Made by a program: the position numbers and the translations under genes | Assembly (NCBI RefSeq): GCF_021233055.1 | Contig: NZ_CP089538.1 | Coordinates: 3,984,501-4,048,500, forward strand | Direction: 5' to 3' | Origin: Spirosoma oryzicola | Lineage (GTDB): Bacteria; Bacteroidota; Bacteroidia; Cytophagales; Spirosomataceae | Length of the DNA stretch: 64,000 bases | Shown here: one piece after another, positions 18,965-27,944 of the stretch | Layout: each line of letters opens with the position of its first letter | Numbering within the stretch: position 1 is the stretch's first letter | Notes under the pieces: generated by a model | The model's database searches: none | What the model was told of the DNA's origin: nothing | The model's input: the letters and a program-made list of their open reading frames with translations, nothing else

Positions 18965-19303
18965 ATGCGAACGTGGTTTATTATCAGTTTTCTTTCGCTT
19001 ACGCTACTAAGTTGCGAACCTTTTGATTTAAAACGAAAAACCTTTCCTACCTGCGCCAAACCCTCCGCCACGATTGGCTTCACCGCCGACCGACTGGACG
19101 TAACTTTATTTGCGGAAAACCCTCAGGGCGACATTGGCCTGATAGGTTGGGATTTTGGCGATAATAAAGGCGTAAACCGTGTCGGAACACGCGTGGCGTA
19201 CAATTACGAAAAAGCCGGGACCTACGTAGTAACCATGACAATAGCCAATACCTGTGACGATATCTTCACCACGACCTACCGAATAACCGTCCGTAACCAA
19301 TGA
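18965..19303 (+). CDS. PKD-domain lipoprotein
   Basis: This 112-residue protein has a lipoprotein signal with the lipobox LLSC (C17), so it should be anchored in the cell envelope. The mature part is one PKD domain: WDFGDNKG and the closing AYNYEKAGTYVVTMTI strand are typical. PKD domains mediate protein or carbohydrate contacts on the cell surface. The stop codon overlaps the start codon of the next gene (ATGA), which shows an operon with the two genes after it. Confidence 0.85.
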   Translation: MRTWFIISFLSLTLLSCEPFDLKRKTFPTCAKPSATIGFTADRLDVTLFAENPQGDIGLIGWDFGDNKGVNRVGTRVAYNYEKAGTYVVTMTIANTCDDIFTTTYRITVRNQ

Positions 19304-20217
19304 TCATGCGATTGCTCTTTCTTGTTAGTTTGTACTTGCTCATAAACTCTCCGGCCTGGGCTCAGGAACGCGTGCGCAACATTCGCCTGCGCGTACTGGA
19401 CTCAACACAACTGGAAATTCGCTATGATCTGGTTAACGCCCGCCCCGGCGACTCTGTTTATTTTGATGTACGCAGTCGTCAGCGCGGCCTTCTAACCGTT
19501 CTCCCCCAGTTTGTACGGGGTGATATAGGCACTCGAATTACAGCGGGCTCCGACCGGCGCATTGTTTGGAACGCCTTAGCGAACGGCTATGCGCTCAACG
19601 AAGAAATTCAGGCCGTTGTCCGGATCAAAACGAGCCCGATACGGGAGTCCTCTCCGTTGGCGAACGCCCCCGCACCCCGCCCGGATGCCGTTACCGAACC
19701 CGCCCCAACGACACCCACTGGCGCAGCACCATCCAGTGCACAGCCATCCCAATCCAACACGGAGCGACCCGGTCAGGAGCGACCCCGCCAGGATCGCTAC
19801 GCCGGACCGGCCTGGGCTTTGCTATCGGCGGTGGCACCGGGTGTCGGCAATATTTTTGTGCAGTGGCCTAAGCCAAAACTTGGTCTGCGTCCGTTAATAA
19901 CAATAGGATGTTACGGCTTAGCGGCCTACGGTATCATCGAGCGCCAAAAGTCGAGGGATAATTTTGCTATCTACGAACAGCAGAAAAATGCCCAGGCTGG
20001 CGAACCGTACTATGCCCTTGCCAACGATCACCATCACCGGTATTACGTGGCAACGAGGGTAGCTATTGCCGTAGCGGCAACCGATGTGGTGCTGACACTA
20101 TTGAGAGGACTGCGAAACAGCCAGTTAAAGAAAGAAGCCCGTCGGATTCGGTCTTTCTCGGCTTATCCGGGCCTTCAGGCTGGCCAGCCAACGGCGGGCA
20201 TCCGGTATTCATTCTAA
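19300..20217 (+). CDS. Exported protein with a beta domain, Pro-rich linker and DUF5683-like membrane part
   Basis: The 305-residue protein has a signal peptide (FLVSLYLLINSPAWAQ), a beta-sandwich-like domain (about 25-105, with the DIGTRITAGSDRRIVWNAL element seen in several Bacteroidota envelope proteins), a proline/threonine-rich linker (110-165) and a C-terminal part with hydrophobic stretches (WALLSAVAPGVGNIFVQW; ITIGCYGLAAYG; AIAVAATDVVLTLL) resembling DUF5683-type proteins. It probably sits in a membrane with the beta domain outside. ATG codons at 19300 and 19306 are both possible. The stop/start overlap with the PKD gene and the 6-nt gap to the next gene suggest joint function. Confidence 0.75.
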   Translation: MIMRLLFLVSLYLLINSPAWAQERVRNIRLRVLDSTQLEIRYDLVNARPGDSVYFDVRSRQRGLLTVLPQFVRGDIGTRITAGSDRRIVWNALANGYALNEEIQAVVRIKTSPIRESSPLANAPAPRPDAVTEPAPTTPTGAAPSSAQPSQSNTERPGQERPRQDRYAGPAWALLSAVAPGVGNIFVQWPKPKLGLRPLITIGCYGLAAYGIIERQKSRDNFAIYEQQKNAQAGEPYYALANDHHHRYYVATRVAIAVAATDVVLTLLRGLRNSQLKKEARRIRSFSAYPGLQAGQPTAGIRYSF

Positions 20218-20223
20218 GCAAAA

Positions 20224-21762
20224 ATGACCATGCGCCTGATTTTCTTCGTTATCGCATTTGTTTCGCTAACGAAATACAGCGTTGGGCAATCGACGACAAC
20301 CCGAGAGTCCAAACCGTTTATTTATTCGGCATCGAGCGAGTGGCAGAAAGTCACGATCCATCCCACGTCGCCAACGCAGCCAACTACCGGTCAATCCGCT
20401 TCGTCGGCACCACTGCGTAGCGCTACTTCCAGAGCGAACCGGACAAATTCCGCTCCAGCGACAACCCCCGGCTTCCGCCCTGCCTTTACCGGTGACTTCG
20501 CAACCAACCGCAACGGCTGGAAAGCCGGAATCCAGGGTGATTACCACTACCAGATTGGGATGGGCCGCTACAGTATTCTCAAACGGAACAGTAGTACGAG
20601 GCAGGCAGCGTTTAGTTATGTGCCGTTGCCAACAGACATCAACCTGAACGTAGCGGACCAGTTTACCATCAAAATTGACGTATTGGCCGATTCGGGACGC
20701 GTACCCAGTGGTGGCATTCTGTTCGGCGTTCGCGACTCTCTGAATTATAACGCCTTTACGCTGAACGGTCAGGGGGAAGTTTCAATCGTTCGAATGGTAA
20801 ACGGCCAGACAACCAGCGATTACATGTCCGGCGATTTCTTTAAACCCGGTATTCCCGTGGAATCCAATCGCAACCGGCTCACCATTCGGCGGAAAGGGTA
20901 TTCGCTCCACTTTTATATTAATGACCAGGAAATTCGTACCAGTCCTTACCGGTTCAGAATGCTACCGGGCAATGGGATTGGTATGATTTCCTCCGCTTAC
21001 TGGACGGCTTTTCAGAAGCTGAGCGTTACGCTCGGCGCGTCCGGTCCGGAGCCGCTACCCTCGTATACCAGCTCCGTAACCCAGCCAGCCACAACTAATA
21101 CGACCCCGGCCCCGGTTGCAGATAATACGACAGCATCCATCGCTACAGAGTCCGTACCGAAGACCGAAGCGTCCAAACCCGCTAGTACAGGCCCGGTCTC
21201 CTTCACTGAATCATTTACCGACAATCAGAATCATTGGCTGGTTGGGCGAAAAAATGGCTATGAACTGGAAATGAGCCTCGGCAATTATTACATCCGTAAA
21301 ACGTCTCCCGCAACGGCTAATCCTGCTCATAGTTATATCCGTCTGCCGCAAGCAGTGGATCTTAACAAAGCAAAGACCTTTACCATAACCGTTGATATGA
21401 TTGTGCCGCCGGGTGTCCAGCCCGATGGTGGTCTACTGGTCGGGGTGAAAGATGTTACTACGTTTTGTCAATTTCGGCTTATGGGCGCTAACCGCGTATC
21501 GATCAAATCGATTACCAACGGTAGCACGTTTGCCAATTACATGCCCGGCAATCCTGTTTCACCAAAAGTCCCCGTTAATCGCGAGCGCAACACGTTGACC
21601 ATCAAGAAGGAACTGAATCAACTTCACTTTTACATCAATGGACAGGAAGTAGAAGACAGTCCGCACGTTTTCCGACCCTTCAAAGGAAATGGTATCGGCT
21701 TCATTGCGGCCTCGCCAACTGTTAAGTTTCAACATTTGGCCGTGCAGACCGGCACCGAATAG
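20224..21762 (+). CDS. Exported protein with two tandem LamG/concanavalin-like domains
   Basis: This 512-residue protein has a signal peptide followed by a Ser/Thr/Pro linker and two homologous domains of about 165 residues (about 85-275 and 325-510). Both contain the same ordered elements: an F-----N-W start, Y...MG.Y.I or a close variant, SY..LP...DLN, the GG.L.GV.D segment, N.LTI with LHFYIN.QE, and GNGIG. They look like beta-jelly-roll modules of the LamG or glycan-binding type, arisen by internal duplication. A carbohydrate- or surface-binding role is likely. It ends 4 bases before the 3' end of the opposite-strand WG-repeat gene. Confidence 0.8.
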   Translation: MTMRLIFFVIAFVSLTKYSVGQSTTTRESKPFIYSASSEWQKVTIHPTSPTQPTTGQSASSAPLRSATSRANRTNSAPATTPGFRPAFTGDFATNRNGWKAGIQGDYHYQIGMGRYSILKRNSSTRQAAFSYVPLPTDINLNVADQFTIKIDVLADSGRVPSGGILFGVRDSLNYNAFTLNGQGEVSIVRMVNGQTTSDYMSGDFFKPGIPVESNRNRLTIRRKGYSLHFYINDQEIRTSPYRFRMLPGNGIGMISSAYWTAFQKLSVTLGASGPEPLPSYTSSVTQPATTNTTPAPVADNTTASIATESVPKTEASKPASTGPVSFTESFTDNQNHWLVGRKNGYELEMSLGNYYIRKTSPATANPAHSYIRLPQAVDLNKAKTFTITVDMIVPPGVQPDGGLLVGVKDVTTFCQFRLMGANRVSIKSITNGSTFANYMPGNPVSPKVPVNRERNTLTIKKELNQLHFYINGQEVEDSPHVFRPFKGNGIGFIAASPTVKFQHLAVQTGTE

Positions 21763-21766
21763 AAGG

Positions 21767-23329
21767 CTAATTCCGAACCTGCGCTCCTGATCGATCAATG
21801 GTCATGAGCTGCCCGTTGAGAAAAACAGAAGCGGTATTTCCACGGAAAGGTGTCGTCGCTTCAAACTGGGGCTGGATCACCCATTCGTCGTATTCGTTGA
21901 CATAGCCCCAGCGTTTACCTTTTCGGGCCATGCGCCAGCCCTGCTCATCAATGCGATTATCTACTTTGTCGTAAGGCTTATCGGCAGGTTCGGAGTATTG
22001 TGGTTTCGCGGTTTGCGATGACGACCGGCTTGGAGAAGGCTCGCTGCTAGCCGGTGCGGAGGCAGTCCGAACGGGAGCCTCCTCCTTCTGCACACTGACC
22101 TTTGGAGCAGGTTCATCGCTGGCAACGGTTTCTACTGGGTTTTTGACCGGTTTCTCAGCTACTTCTTCTACCGCCTTACGCTTTTTTTTAGGCAGACGAG
22201 AGGAACGACTCGTTGCATGCTTAGTCGCTTTTTCCGTTCGCGACTTGCGGGGTGGTTCGGGCTGCTGTGAACTCGTATTTTTGATAAACCAGTAAATCAA
22301 GGCCAGCAACGCCAGCGCGAACAACACGCCATATACGCCACTTCGGTCGCGGGGAATAACCTCTACCCGAACCGTACTCAACGGATTATTATTGGCGTCG
22401 AAAAGGGTATAGTCGGTGGTTTTTGTCGGCTTGACCCAACCCCTGTTTTGCGGAGAAAGGCCCGTACCCAGATCGTCAATTGTAACGGCCAACAAATTGT
22501 CTACCTCCCAGGATAAGGTTACAGCCTCGCCTTTGTGTACACGGGCGGGCTGGGCGGTAAACGAACGGACAACGGGCTGTGGTTCGGGAATGCGCGTCGG
22601 TTCTGGACGATAAGGCTCCGTCTTTACAACGGGCGCAGGCTTCGAATCGGACTTGTACAGCACATTTTCCCAATCGGCAGATACCAGTCGTTCGCGCAGT
22701 GAATTACCCTGCGGTTCGCGAGCGGCTTTAAAGAAATTGCTGACCAGATACGAGAAGACTTCTTCGGTTACGACCGATTCGTCGGCGTCGATGCTGCTTA
22801 ACAAATCCCGCAACACCCAGGATTGAATCGTTTGTTGTGATTTGTATAAGTCGAGTTTGGCCGCAATCCGCTTCCGTACCTCCTCCCGGCTTATACTCGT
22901 TGGAGTGGCCTGAGGTATCGACGGAGCCGAAGGAACGGGTTGTGGAGGGGGTGCCGTTACTGGCTCTGATTTAGGCGGATCAGGAATGGTAGCCAGAATA
23001 GCCGGAAGCCAGCGATCCGTTACGAACGACCGCGATAAGGTCAATCGTTCCGCTTCAGTAATGATTTCTTCAAGGTGCAGGGGTAATAGTTTTTTTTTGT
23101 CGGTCCGCGCGTACGTTTCAGCCGTCGATTTCAACGAGTTGATGCGGGGGAACAACCCGCCGACCTGGTAGCTCACGTCGTTGACCAGCCGCATAAATTC
23201 AGCGGACGCAATACCATCCTGCTCGGCTTCGGTTAGCAGACCATTTCTGCGCCACTGCCATTCTTTCAAGTCGCCTTCGTGCAGGACGACCTCTTCTTTT
23301 ATTCGTTCTTTTAATTCGGTAAGCGTCAT
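21767..23329 (-). CDS. Membrane protein with Ig-like domain and C-terminal WG-type repeat (last gene of the cytoskeleton-like operon)
   Basis: The 520-residue product has a helical N-terminal half (1-220, including two Pro-rich linkers), an Ig-like beta domain (about 255-330, with FTAQPARVHKGEAVTLSWEV and TTDYTLFDANNN), one transmembrane helix (about 333-352, GVYGVLFALALLALIYWFI), a long Lys/Glu/Pro linker, and a C-terminal WG-type repeat (WGYVNEYDEWVIQPQF, near 480). There is no signal peptide, so the large N-terminal part is predicted cytosolic and the WG repeat exported, but the topology could be reversed. It is separated from the preceding gene by 123 bases that contain a perfect 26-bp hairpin. 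It probably links the filament proteins to the envelope; that is inference. Confidence 0.75.
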   Translation of the reverse strand: MTLTELKERIKEEVVLHEGDLKEWQWRRNGLLTEAEQDGIASAEFMRLVNDVSYQVGGLFPRINSLKSTAETYARTDKKKLLPLHLEEIITEAERLTLSRSFVTDRWLPAILATIPDPPKSEPVTAPPPQPVPSAPSIPQATPTSISREEVRKRIAAKLDLYKSQQTIQSWVLRDLLSSIDADESVVTEEVFSYLVSNFFKAAREPQGNSLRERLVSADWENVLYKSDSKPAPVVKTEPYRPEPTRIPEPQPVVRSFTAQPARVHKGEAVTLSWEVDNLLAVTIDDLGTGLSPQNRGWVKPTKTTDYTLFDANNNPLSTVRVEVIPRDRSGVYGVLFALALLALIYWFIKNTSSQQPEPPRKSRTEKATKHATSRSSRLPKKKRKAVEEVAEKPVKNPVETVASDEPAPKVSVQKEEAPVRTASAPASSEPSPSRSSSQTAKPQYSEPADKPYDKVDNRIDEQGWRMARKGKRWGYVNEYDEWVIQPQFEATTPFRGNTASVFLNGQLMTIDRSGAQVRN

Positions 23330-23376
23330 CGTGACAGCCTAAATGCTGGATTGGGTAAGTAGAATTGGCAAACAAG

Positions 23377-23432
23377 GTAGTCCTAATGAGTGGTGTCAGA
23401 TTCTCAAATCTGACACCACTCATTAGGACTAC
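23377..23432. repeat. Perfect 26-bp inverted repeat with 4-nt loop
   Basis: The arms 23377-23402 and 23407-23432 are exact reverse complements, separated by CTCA. There is no T tract on either side, so this is not an ordinary terminator. It lies in the 123-bp gap between the last two genes of the minus-strand operon. In RNA it would form a very stable hairpin able to block exonucleases or be cut by RNase III. It may also be a mobile palindromic (REP/MITE-like) element. Confidence 0.9.
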
Positions 23433-23452
23433 CCCACTACACACCTAACACA

Positions 23453-24310
23453 TTAGGCATAGAAACTAATTTCCGCTTTTTCAATAATATGCCATTTTTC
23501 ACCTTGCAATTGCAATTTTCCGTCAGAAATCATGTGAATACGGCTGTTTGCTTCGGGTCGGGACTGGTAATTGCAGGCGTCGCTCAGGTACGAATAGGGG
23601 TCGCTAAGCGCTAGCCGCTGGGCTTCCGGATCGTCGGTCACGCGGAAGGTAGCCTGTGCTGGTCCCGTTGGCGTAATCACAAAGACCATTGGCCGGTTGG
23701 GCGTTTCGACCAAGCTACTTACGCTAAAACCACCGGGTACATCGGCCGTGCGGGCGTATAGTTTTGACGGTAGCGTCTTGACCGGGGCAGACCGCTGCGC
23801 TTGTGACGGCATTGGTGCAGCAGGGCGTTGAACAGGTTCGCTGGTAGCAACTACCGGTTGAGCGGGCGCTGGTCGCGGGGAAGGCGGTGGTGTCGATGCG
23901 ACAGCGGGCTGTGTGGGGGCTGGCCGATGATCGACCCGAGCCGTTTGCTGTTCGCGAAGCTGCGCTAATTGGGCTTCCAGAGCTTTCAACTTCGTAACCA
24001 ATGCCCTATTATCCTGTTCTAGCGAAGTAACGCGTCCACTTACTTCGCGCATACTATCGGTGCTACCACTTGGGGATCGTCGCTCCGCATTAATTTTACT
24101 CCACGCCAACCGACTTTGCCACCAGAGCAGGACCAGGCCAATGGTAGCGACAAGCGCAAGAATTAAAGCCAGGTAGGTGTAGACGCTTGGTTTCGACGCT
24201 GCGCCTGCATCTTGCGTTTGCGCGACTACTGTGTCTTGAGCCTGCGCGACTACGCTGGCTGTCAGTCCGAGAACCAACAGCCAGCCTTTTTTGAATCGTT
24301 GCGTCATCAT
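23453..24310 (-). CDS. Signal-peptide/membrane-anchored coiled-coil protein
   Basis: The start MMTQRFKKGWLLVLGLTASV (ATG at 24308-24310) lies 4 bases after the stop codon of the actin-like gene, whereas the longer open frame would overlap that gene by about 95 bases. The 285-residue product has a signal peptide (to about residue 25), a transmembrane helix (about 45-68, with YLALILALVATIGLVLLWW), a coiled coil (about 80-125, SLEQDNRALVTKLKALEAQL), a Pro/Ala-rich linker (130-180), and a C-terminal beta-rich domain of about 100 residues. No family is recognised. The close spacing suggests translational coupling with the actin-like ATPase. Confidence 0.8.
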   Translation of the reverse strand: MMTQRFKKGWLLVLGLTASVVAQAQDTVVAQTQDAGAASKPSVYTYLALILALVATIGLVLLWWQSRLAWSKINAERRSPSGSTDSMREVSGRVTSLEQDNRALVTKLKALEAQLAQLREQQTARVDHRPAPTQPAVASTPPPSPRPAPAQPVVATSEPVQRPAAPMPSQAQRSAPVKTLPSKLYARTADVPGGFSVSSLVETPNRPMVFVITPTGPAQATFRVTDDPEAQRLALSDPYSYLSDACNYQSRPEANSRIHMISDGKLQLQGEKWHIIEKAEISFYA

Positions 24311-24314
24311 TCGG

Positions 24315-27300
24315 TTACGACTGATTTTTGGCAATGTATTTCGACAGTTCGTAGAGCGCGTTCTTGAGCGGCAGGAAAAAGAACGTTTCCGACAGCCGCG
24401 CATCGGCATCGCGTTCGATGGGCAGTTTAGCCAGCATGTAGCTATCGTGCAGTACGCTACTCCGGGTTACGTCCGAGCCAACCAAGAAGTCGTAGTAATC
24501 CTGCGTCCGGCGAATACCAAAGTCACCGAGGAAAGCCGACACCGAGCTATTTTTTAACGTCTTTTCCAGAAAATCACGCACGTTTCGAAGTACAGAGTCG
24601 TGGAAATCGTTTTCGCCACCCACTACGTCTACGGTCGTTTCGTTGTAAGCGAACGAAATTGGGTGCGTTGGCTCGTTACCCCAATACGCCGTTGTCTGGT
24701 TGCCCCGGTACTGATCGCGGTCAGTAGCCGTCTGGTACAGAACCGCGCCGTTTGCCGTTGTTTCTTTCGGGTTATCAGTCAGCAGAATCTGGAAATTGGC
24801 GGGCACCGGCTTGGTCGTATAAGCGGCAAACAACCGCTTGGTGTAATCGATCAGATCGCCCCGCGTACCAAGCAGGTTCAGGTACTGGCTACCCCGACCC
24901 GTGAACGTCAGGAAGCGCGGCAGATCGAGCGGTACACCGGCATCCTGCTTTTCCTGCGATTCGATCAGCTGCACCAAGTGGTATATGATCGACGCGTAAT
25001 GCAGGTACAGCACAATCAACAACGCGGGCTGCTGGTTCTGAATCGCTTTCGTAAACTGGAAATGATCGTCGTATTTGAACAGCAAGCTCACCACATCTTC
25101 GGGCGACATCCGACGTTTAGGGTCCAGGAAAGCGTCCAGCGTCTGATCGGCTCCTGTTTTCTGGCTTGATGGGTTGTTGCTCCGGTACGTCAGGAAGTTG
25201 GACACGAAGCCGTTGTCCATCCGTCCCGACGGTGCTCCCGTTTCATCGAGGCCTCCACCCCAGATATCGTTGGCTGCGAATCGGAATGAGGTATTGAAAT
25301 ACCGACGCTGGCTCTGCGCAAAAAACATCAAATCCGACGTGCCCCCTCCGATATCGACGTTGACCGCATTGGCCGTCGGCAGAACGCCCTGCCGTTGCAG
25401 ATAGAAGTACGGTGCCAGCGATTCCAGAATAGGTTCATCCTGAAAATAAGCCGTAGTACCAAATACCTCCTGCATCGCTTTGTTCCACTCGGCGGTCAGT
25501 CGGTTGCGCGTACGCCGGGTCATGCTCGACGGAGCCAGCCAGACGATTTTCGTCAGGGCCACATCGCCTTTGTTCTGCACAACCTTATGGCGAATCAAGA
25601 GCAGAAGCGTCTCGAAAAACGCCCGCACCCGCAAATCGTTCAGCGTATCGTTTGGCTTATTCTCGAATAACCATTTCAGTGTCGATACATAGCGGTTGTT
25701 CTCGCCCACCGTAACCTGTTCAAGGTCGATGTTGAAGCCGAGGTTCAGTTTCGTAAACAGGTAGTCGCCCCCCTGCGTAAGTCCCTCCCGCTCGTAGATG
25801 GTCGTCCGTAAGGGAAAGGCAAAGGGTGTACCCAGTCTCGGATTTCGGCCAATGAGGGGCGGTACGAACTCGCGCCGGACCAGCGGCTCTAATTGCTCGA
25901 ACGCGCCAAAGCTGCTCCGGACGCTGTACCGGTCATAATCCTTGCTAATTCCCGGTCCCGAGTACGGCTTGTTGAGCAAAACCATTTGCAGGTCATCTTC
26001 GGTAACGGTCAGTGCTTCTGGATCAGGTTTAGAACCGCCCTGATCCTTGACCAGATACGCTACGTGCGTATTCGACGTACCAAAGTCAATCGCAAACGTA
26101 AACTCTTCGTAGCCCCGATTTGAAACCGTGATAAACTCCGGCAACACCATGCCCCGGTACGGAATATCGTTGTTGGACAGCTGAATTTCGACCAGATCGA
26201 ACGCTTCGTTGATCTTGTAATAATACGATGCAGGTCGTTCGCCTACTTTCGGACTGCGGGGCTGGGGTTTCCCACTCGTCAGCGCATGTTGGCTGACCAC
26301 ATCCTGGAACCGGTAGAAATTTGCCTGCGTTGCCTGCGACGTTGTACCGTCGGCCAGCAGAACCGTGTACCGATTCAGCGTTTGCTGGTCGGGAATCGTC
26401 AGTCGATAGAACGGGAAGAAACCCATGCCGACCGGTAGGTCGAGGACTTTTTCGGGTTCGTTCAGTTCGTACGTCTTCCGGAAGTCTACAAATCGTACGC
26501 TTTGCCCACGCACGGGTACTTTGAGCGTAACCGTAACGCGCTGGTCGCTGATGTCCAGCGTCAGGTAATTGCGCAGATCGTCGAGGGTAAAGAAATTGAA
26601 ATATTCTTTTCGAACCGGCAGCAGAAAATCGCAATCCGCGCGGTTTGCCGTTCCGGTAAAGAACCGTTCGCTGTTGATTTTGAACGGCATCCGAATCAAA
26701 AAATCCTCCAGGAAATCGTCGGTCGAGACGAATGGATACTGCACGTTATCGACGCCCGGCAACCGACGGTCGGCCAGCAATCCGCCCGCGCTCAGATCGT
26801 TCAGCAGCGACGACGGAATAACGGTACGGGAATCCCAGTCAGTATTTTTGACGTATCGTCCGCGCACATCCATCCGCGAAGCCAGTGCCAAGGGAGGCCG
26901 CACGTTTGTTTTGACGCCGTTCTTGTTGGTTTCTTCTTTGTAGTAACCAACCGTTGGCAGCATCACAAAATCGCTGTTGCTTTCCACCTCGCGCAACACG
27001 TCGTCGGCCCGAACGCTGTAGAGCGGTAAGCCCGTCACGACCTGAAGCGTACTGAACCCTTCGATGTTGGTGCTGATCGGAATAAAATCATTGAGCGTTT
27101 TTCCGGCATCAACGGGTAGCGGATACGGATTGTCGCGGAACAGTTTGTCCAGAAATTTCATCAGACCACTGTTTTCCGGCAGCAGGTTTTTGTATTGTTC
27201 GAACAACCGGCTCAGGTACGTCACGAACGCCCGGTCACGATTTTCGAGGGGTACGTATTCTTGCTGAAACAACACCCGGCCCGTACTGCTCTTGGGTGGA

Positions 27301-27875
27301 TCGAGAAACTTGTTCTGGCGTTCCTGCTCCCAGTTGGGCGACGTAAATACCAACGTCAGCGGTGACGTGCCGCCCAGCAACGCGCCTTTGTAGTAAATCA
27401 GCGTGAAGGTTTGCAGGTTAGCCAGATCGTGGCGCATGTCCAGTTCCAGCGCCTTCGCCAGTACCCGGTGCGGATGCCGCCGATTCGGCGCGTTGGGCAA
27501 CGGTGCTTTTTGGTTCAACGCACCAAGCCGATCCGCGCGATTCCAGACCCGGTACGTCAGGTCAGGGCTGGCCCCGGCCTGGAACAACAGCTCGAGCAGA
27601 TCGAGGCAGTGCGATACCAGCACATGGTACATATTCGGCTGAGCCGGACGCAGGTCATTCATCACCAGCCGGAAAGCAGCATCAAACAGATACAACCGGG
27701 CAAACGGCGACGGAATGGAGGTACCCGCTTTGGCGGCCAGTCCTGCCTGATTCAGCAGGGTATCGGGGATGTGTTCAATGCGATTACCGACCAGCCCAAC
27801 GGTTCCGCCCGTCCAGCCGAGGTGATTTTGTTCGACCACGTTCGGGTCGTTGTCAATGCGAAGGATATGGGGCAT
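24315..27875 (-). CDS. Large actin/Hsp70-fold ATPase-like protein with a long unknown N-terminal part
   Basis: This is a 1186-residue protein. The C-terminal half carries the three sequence signatures of the actin/Hsp70/sugar-kinase fold: phosphate-1 FAIDFGTSNTHVAYL (near residue 595), phosphate-2 NVDIGGGTSDLMFF (near 840), and an adenosine-type LTFTGRGSQYLNLLG (near 990). WLAPSSMTRRTRNRL lies between phosphate-1 and phosphate-2, as in Hsp70-like proteins. The first 590 residues have no domain I recognise; they are soluble and mixed alpha/beta. It is probably cytosolic and ATP-binding. It follows the tubulin-like gene by 69 bases and precedes the coiled-coil protein by 4. SrfB-type proteins are a distant comparison; a chaperone or a filament are both possible. 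Confidence 0.8.
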   Translation of the reverse strand: MPHILRIDNDPNVVEQNHLGWTGGTVGLVGNRIEHIPDTLLNQAGLAAKAGTSIPSPFARLYLFDAAFRLVMNDLRPAQPNMYHVLVSHCLDLLELLFQAGASPDLTYRVWNRADRLGALNQKAPLPNAPNRRHPHRVLAKALELDMRHDLANLQTFTLIYYKGALLGGTSPLTLVFTSPNWEQERQNKFLDPPKSSTGRVLFQQEYVPLENRDRAFVTYLSRLFEQYKNLLPENSGLMKFLDKLFRDNPYPLPVDAGKTLNDFIPISTNIEGFSTLQVVTGLPLYSVRADDVLREVESNSDFVMLPTVGYYKEETNKNGVKTNVRPPLALASRMDVRGRYVKNTDWDSRTVIPSSLLNDLSAGGLLADRRLPGVDNVQYPFVSTDDFLEDFLIRMPFKINSERFFTGTANRADCDFLLPVRKEYFNFFTLDDLRNYLTLDISDQRVTVTLKVPVRGQSVRFVDFRKTYELNEPEKVLDLPVGMGFFPFYRLTIPDQQTLNRYTVLLADGTTSQATQANFYRFQDVVSQHALTSGKPQPRSPKVGERPASYYYKINEAFDLVEIQLSNNDIPYRGMVLPEFITVSNRGYEEFTFAIDFGTSNTHVAYLVKDQGGSKPDPEALTVTEDDLQMVLLNKPYSGPGISKDYDRYSVRSSFGAFEQLEPLVRREFVPPLIGRNPRLGTPFAFPLRTTIYEREGLTQGGDYLFTKLNLGFNIDLEQVTVGENNRYVSTLKWLFENKPNDTLNDLRVRAFFETLLLLIRHKVVQNKGDVALTKIVWLAPSSMTRRTRNRLTAEWNKAMQEVFGTTAYFQDEPILESLAPYFYLQRQGVLPTANAVNVDIGGGTSDLMFFAQSQRRYFNTSFRFAANDIWGGGLDETGAPSGRMDNGFVSNFLTYRSNNPSSQKTGADQTLDAFLDPKRRMSPEDVVSLLFKYDDHFQFTKAIQNQQPALLIVLYLHYASIIYHLVQLIESQEKQDAGVPLDLPRFLTFTGRGSQYLNLLGTRGDLIDYTKRLFAAYTTKPVPANFQILLTDNPKETTANGAVLYQTATDRDQYRGNQTTAYWGNEPTHPISFAYNETTVDVVGGENDFHDSVLRNVRDFLEKTLKNSSVSAFLGDFGIRRTQDYYDFLVGSDVTRSSVLHDSYMLAKLPIERDADARLSETFFFLPLKNALYELSKYIAKNQS

Positions 27876-27901
27876 ACTAAACTTTTCAGTTTACAAAATC
27901 C

Positions 27902-27933
27902 GGCCTACAGCCTTAGCGAGCTAGCGGTAGGCC
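27902..27933. repeat. Intercistronic inverted repeat between tubulin-like and actin-like genes
   Basis: Arms GGCCTAC (27902-27908) and GTAGGCC (27927-27933) enclose an 18-base segment that can itself partly fold. It is located in the 69-base gap between the two genes and may set relative expression. Confidence 0.6.
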
Positions 27934-27944
27934 AAACATTAGGT

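Noticed and set aside
18965..21762. Type IX secretion C-terminal sorting domains on the exported proteins
   Set aside because: None of the three products ends with the usual short Gly/Asn-rich T9SS sorting domain, so T9SS export is not claimed.
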